A DNA stretch of 64,000 bases from JAXGPL01 sp040766985 (lineage in GTDB: Bacteria; Bacillota; Sulfobacillia; JAUYEG01), in the NCBI GenBank assembly GCA_040766985.1, contig JAXGPL010000007.1:1-64000 (forward strand), read 5' to 3'. The translations under genes and the position numbers were made by a program. Below are positions 60,919 to 64,000 of this stretch, in pieces. Positions within the stretch are counted from its first letter, which is position 1. Each line of letters opens with the position of its first letter. The notes beneath the pieces are model-generated. The model was not told the origin of the DNA, searched no databases, and saw only the letters and a program-made list of their open reading frames with translations.

Positions 60919-63125
60919 CGTTCCATCACACCCTCCTGCCCGGCGGCGCCTGCCCCCGGCTCCGGGGCCCCTGCCCCGCGAGGCGAGACGGTCGCCCTGA
61001 CTGCTGTCCCTTTGCCCGGCGCGCTTAGGACCGTCAGGCTCCCGCCTGCCGCGGCCAGCCGCTCGCGCATCGCCCAGATGCCAAAGCCGCCGCCGGCGCC
61101 GGGCGTGACCGCCCCGGGGTCGAACCCGCGCCCCGAATCGCTCACCTCGAGCACCACAGCAGACGTTCCGGCCCCGCCGTCCGGGGCGCGGCCGAAGGTC
61201 ACCGTCGCCTGGGCGGCGCCGCTGTGCCTGGCGGAGTTGTGAAGGGCTTCATGCGCCACGCGGTACAACGCCTCTTCCTGGTCAGGGTCGAGGATCACGC
61301 CTTCCACGCCCTGCTGGATCCTGACGACGACGGTAAACGCGGGCTGCCAGGGATTGTTGGTCGCCAGGGCCCGCAGTGCGTCGCCCAGGCTGCGGCCTTC
61401 GATCGGCTGCGGGTGAAGCCGCCAGACCGAGCGCCGGGCGTCGGCGAGACTCTCCCTCGCCAGTTGCGCCGCGCGGCCGGCACCCTCGGCGGCGCCTGCG
61501 TTGTCACCGTCCAGGGCCAGCTCCCGGATGTTGTCAAGCTGCAGGACCGCCCCCGCCAAGCCCTGGGCGATCGTGTCGTGAATCTCCCTGGCGATCCTGC
61601 TCCGCTCGTCCGCTACGGCCAGCAGCCTGCCCTGACGCTCGGCGGCCGCCTCCTCGGTCAGCCGGACGGCCTCTGCCTGGGATTCCTGGAGGCGCTCTGC
61701 CATGGCGTTGACTTCGCGGCCAAGGGAGCCGATCTCGTCGGTCCCGAGGTCCGGCACACGATAGGAGAGGTCCCGCCCGAGACGGCGGGCGCCGGCGGCC
61801 AGTAATCCGAGGGGCCTGGCCAGGGACCGCCCCACTCGCACCGCACCGAGCGCAATCGCGAGGGCAACGAGGCCCACGACGAGTACCGAGGCCGCCATCA
61901 GGTTGCGCCGCAGGCGTGAGATCTCCGCATCCAGCAGCGACGCCGGGGTGGCGAGTTGGCTCCTCGGGAGGGACCGGACGAGGATCCAGCCCGTGGTTGC
62001 CAGCGGGGCGAACCCCGCCGTCCGCTCACCGCTTGCCGCTCCGAACTCCGCAAGCCCCGGCCCGGTCGCAGCTGCTAGCCGCGAAGCCAGGTCCCGCACG
62101 CCGGCCAGCGGCGATGCGGTGAGGGCGAGGTCCAAAGCTTGCCCGGGGTGCGGATCGACCGCGGTGAGGCCAAGGTCCCCAAGTGCCGCTTCCTGTGCAC
62201 AGACGACGTTGCCCTGGTCATCGATGAGCATAGCGTATCCGCCGGGCCCTGCTCTGGCTCCCAGGATCTCGTTGACCACATGGTCCAGGGCGATGTCGAT
62301 GCCGGCCACCGCCCGGAACGTTCCCCGGCTGTCGTAAACCGGGACCGCGGCCGTGATCATCAGCCCCTGGCCCGCCGGGTCAAGGTACGGGCGGGTCCAC
62401 TGCGGCGTTTTGTCCGGGTTGCGCTCCGGCGCCGCGGCCAGAAACTGCTCGTTGAGCCGGAGATCGTGCGCCGGGCCGACAGGCGACCCGGGATAGCCCA
62501 GCTTAAGATTGGGATAGATGCGGACAATGCCGGTGGCCGAAATCACCCAGCTACGCAGTGAATCATCGACAGCCTCGTGCGAACCTGCCAGCAGCGGGTC
62601 GGCGAACGACAACAGCCCGACTTCGGTCCACGTGGCCACGGTGGGATTGGCGCTCTTCGGGACGAACACGCCGACCGGGGTGTCAGGGTCGTTGACGAGA
62701 TGGCCCTCAGCCGTTGAAACCAACGGCGTACCTCCCTTGAGGAAAGGGGGGAAGTAATCCGGGTGGTCGTAAAGCCACGTGGCGTAGGATGCGAGAGATT
62801 GGGCGTAACCGCTGACCTGTTGAAAGGCATGATCCTCGGCCCGCGCCTGTTCCTCCGCGCTGGCGACGAGCGCGCGCTCGGCCTCGCCTGCCAGAGCTGC
62901 TGATGCATGACTCGCCACCAGCGGCTCAGGCTTCGGAGCGCCGCGAGGCCGACGGCGGCCGAAACCAGGGCCGCGGCGAGGCCGATGCGACCGCGAGCAC
63001 CACCAAACGGTAAGCGAGACTGCGTCTTGGCAAACCATCACCTCGAAACCGGCCGGCCATCCGAACCGGGTTTGCTTATCGGAGTGAATTGGCCGCCCTA
63101 GGCCGCTTGCCTGCCTGACCGCCAC
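60915..63125 (-). CDS. NarL-type sensor histidine kinase with Cache sensor domain (N-terminus disturbed)
   Basis: Up to 736 residues. An extracellular double-Cache-like sensor (about residues 95-370), membrane segment ASVLVVGLVALAIALGAV near 400, HAMP domain, HisKA_3 with the phosphoacceptor histidine in AREIHDTIAQG near 515, and an HATPase with SDSGRGFDPG and GGFGIWAMRERL. The expected first membrane helix is not in this frame but in another (GLAAALVSAAVGLAALRSL, about 62930-62990), so an indel near 62910 and an uncertain start are likely. Small-molecule sensing is inferred from the Cache domain. Confidence 0.88.
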   Translation of the reverse strand: MAVRQASGLGRPIHSDKQTRFGWPAGFEVMVCQDAVSLTVWWCSRSHRPRRGPGFGRRRPRGAPKPEPLVASHASAALAGEAERALVASAEEQARAEDHAFQQVSGYAQSLASYATWLYDHPDYFPPFLKGGTPLVSTAEGHLVNDPDTPVGVFVPKSANPTVATWTEVGLLSFADPLLAGSHEAVDDSLRSWVISATGIVRIYPNLKLGYPGSPVGPAHDLRLNEQFLAAAPERNPDKTPQWTRPYLDPAGQGLMITAAVPVYDSRGTFRAVAGIDIALDHVVNEILGARAGPGGYAMLIDDQGNVVCAQEAALGDLGLTAVDPHPGQALDLALTASPLAGVRDLASRLAAATGPGLAEFGAASGERTAGFAPLATTGWILVRSLPRSQLATPASLLDAEISRLRRNLMAASVLVVGLVALAIALGAVRVGRSLARPLGLLAAGARRLGRDLSYRVPDLGTDEIGSLGREVNAMAERLQESQAEAVRLTEEAAAERQGRLLAVADERSRIAREIHDTIAQGLAGAVLQLDNIRELALDGDNAGAAEGAGRAAQLARESLADARRSVWRLHPQPIEGRSLGDALRALATNNPWQPAFTVVVRIQQGVEGVILDPDQEEALYRVAHEALHNSARHSGAAQATVTFGRAPDGGAGTSAVVLEVSDSGRGFDPGAVTPGAGGGFGIWAMRERLAAAGGSLTVLSAPGKGTAVRATVSPRGAGAPEPGAGAAGQEGVMER

Positions 63126-63135
63126 TCATCACCGC

Positions 63136-63786
63136 TCATGCCTGCGAAGCGGCCTCTTTCCCCGGCCCCGGCGCCGCAGGATGGGCCGCCAGGGCCATCG
63201 CCTCCATCACCTGTTCAGCGAGCAGCGCCGTGCGTTCGGGCGCCGGCAGACCGTCCCCCGCGAGAGACTCCGGGCTCCATAGCAGGGCGGCGACAAGCGA
63301 GTTGAGCGTGCCGATGACGAAGTGCGCAAGCATATCCGGAGGAGCCGGCCGGATCTCGCCCGCTTCGACGCCCGCGGCTACGATCGACCGGACCGCGATG
63401 TGGACTTGATCGCGGAACGAAACCAGCTTGCGTTTGAACTCCTCACTCATCCCCGTCGAGCCTTCCAGCAGGAACAACGCGAGATCCTGCCTGGCCTGGG
63501 CGAATTCGAGGACCCGCAGCACCAGAGTGCGGATCTTCTCGGGACCGCCGACCGCCAATTGCGCGGCCTGTTTGACGTGTGCCAGGTAGTGGTGCAGGGC
63601 GGTTTCAAGGATGTGCTCAAGCAACTGGTCCTTGCCGGAGAAGTAGAGGTACGTGGTGCCCTTGCCCACACCGGCCTCTTCGGCGATGTCCTGCATTGTC
63701 GCCCGGTGGAAACCGCGCCGCGAGAACACTGTCAAAGCCGCCCGGACGATCCGGCCGATCTTCTCCCGCTCCTGAAGTTCAGTCAC
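63136..63786 (-). CDS. TetR/AcrR-family transcriptional regulator
   Basis: About 216 residues. N-terminal helix-turn-helix RAALTVFSRRGFHRATMQDIAEEAGVGKGTTYLYFSGKDQLL is typical, and the C-terminal ligand domain resembles the YcdC/AcrR group. GTG 63786 lies 8 bases after AGGAGG; the frame open from 63795 overlaps that site. It is downstream of a TolC-family gene on the same strand with only about 12 bases between, so it probably regulates an efflux system located beyond the window edge. Confidence 0.9.
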   Translation of the reverse strand: MTELQEREKIGRIVRAALTVFSRRGFHRATMQDIAEEAGVGKGTTYLYFSGKDQLLEHILETALHHYLAHVKQAAQLAVGGPEKIRTLVLRVLEFAQARQDLALFLLEGSTGMSEEFKRKLVSFRDQVHIAVRSIVAAGVEAGEIRPAPPDMLAHFVIGTLNSLVAALLWSPESLAGDGLPAPERTALLAEQVMEAMALAAHPAAPGPGKEAASQA

Positions 63787-63798
63787 CGGCGCCACCTC

Positions 63799-64000
63799 CT
63801 ACAAACCCTGGTTTGCGGCCGGGTAGACCGCCTTGGAGCCATAACCGTACGAATGGAGCAGCTTGGCCGTCGCCATCTGGCGGGAGAACACGGCCTGCTG
63901 GTGGTTGGTCTCGGCGACCGACAGGGCGAGTTCCGCGGCCATCACCTCGAGATTTGTGCTCATGCCGGCCTCGTACCGCAGCCGGGCGAGGCGCAGTCCC
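63799..64000 (-). CDS. TolC-family outer membrane efflux protein, C-terminal fragment (runs off the window)
   Basis: The last 66 codons of a minus-strand gene end at 63799. The sequence RLRYEAGMSTNLEVMAAELALSVAE is the conserved C-terminal repeat of TolC-type outer membrane efflux proteins (LRYxAGxxxxLEVLxAE), ending in a short tail after YGYGSKAVYP. The gene begins outside the window. A TolC homologue is unexpected in a typical single-membrane Firmicute but known from diderm members and some Peptococcaceae relatives. Confidence 0.75.
   Translation of the reverse strand, partial: GLRLARLRYEAGMSTNLEVMAAELALSVAETNHQQAVFSRQMATAKLLHSYGYGSKAVYPAANQGL

Overview
The window comes from a high-GC bacterium of the Bacillota (Firmicutes). 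The evidence is gene content and order: ctsR-mcsA-mcsB-clpC-radA, carD, PIN/TRAM protein, ispD/ispF, mrnC, thyX, rlmB and sigH is the classic clostridial housekeeping block, supported by a T-box leader, a CtsR operator and strong AGGAGG ribosome binding sites with many TTG/GTG starts. A TolC-type efflux protein fragment at the right edge raises the possibility of a double-membraned (diderm) member. No species name can be justified from the sequence alone.

Layout. 0-3.3 kb: HAD hydrolase and copper P-type ATPase CopA. 3.7-10.2 kb: a tightly coupled five-gene cassette (ABC ATPase, two FtsX/MacB-like permeases, a MutL-like ASKHA protein, and a cytosolic barrel-sandwich protein); this is the best candidate here for an undescribed system. 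10.3-16.2 kb: threonine aldolase, rubrerythrin, FmdB zinc ribbon, membrane-anchored DUF4015 protein and an EF-G paralogue. 16.3-29.8 kb: the protein-quality-control and housekeeping block, with tRNA-Ala. 30.2-41.5 kb: a mobile, lower-GC mosaic. It starts at tRNA-Thr with a broken tyrosine recombinase, holds an HNH endonuclease, two complete but different IS21-family elements and a decayed primase-like gene, and ends with a 3.4-kb insertion flanked by a 58-bp direct repeat of the 3' half of tRNA-Arg that carries three exported proteins of unknown function. 41.8-50.6 kb: a small membrane protein, then a promoter, a T-box riboswitch with a likely phenylalanine (UUC) specifier, and the aromatic operon pheA-aroH-aroF-aroA-aroE-aroC-aroK-aroB-aroQ. 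50.7-64 kb (mostly minus strand): DUF2207 protein and LemA, a PAS/GGDEF/HD-GYP signalling protein, tRNA-Gly, a tryptophanase - nitronate monooxygenase - M20 amidohydrolase operon, a polysaccharide deacetylase, a NarL-type two-component system, a TetR regulator and the TolC-family fragment.

A striking property of the window is recurrent single-base frameshifts inside otherwise well conserved genes (mcsA, mcsB, clpC, pheA, aroC many times, the M20 peptidase, the deacetylase, the histidine kinase N-terminus). Conserved motifs continue in the next frame, which looks more like base-call or assembly error in GC-rich DNA than gene death, but it cannot be settled from the sequence. Starts were chosen from Shine-Dalgarno spacing and family length and often differ from the longest open frame.
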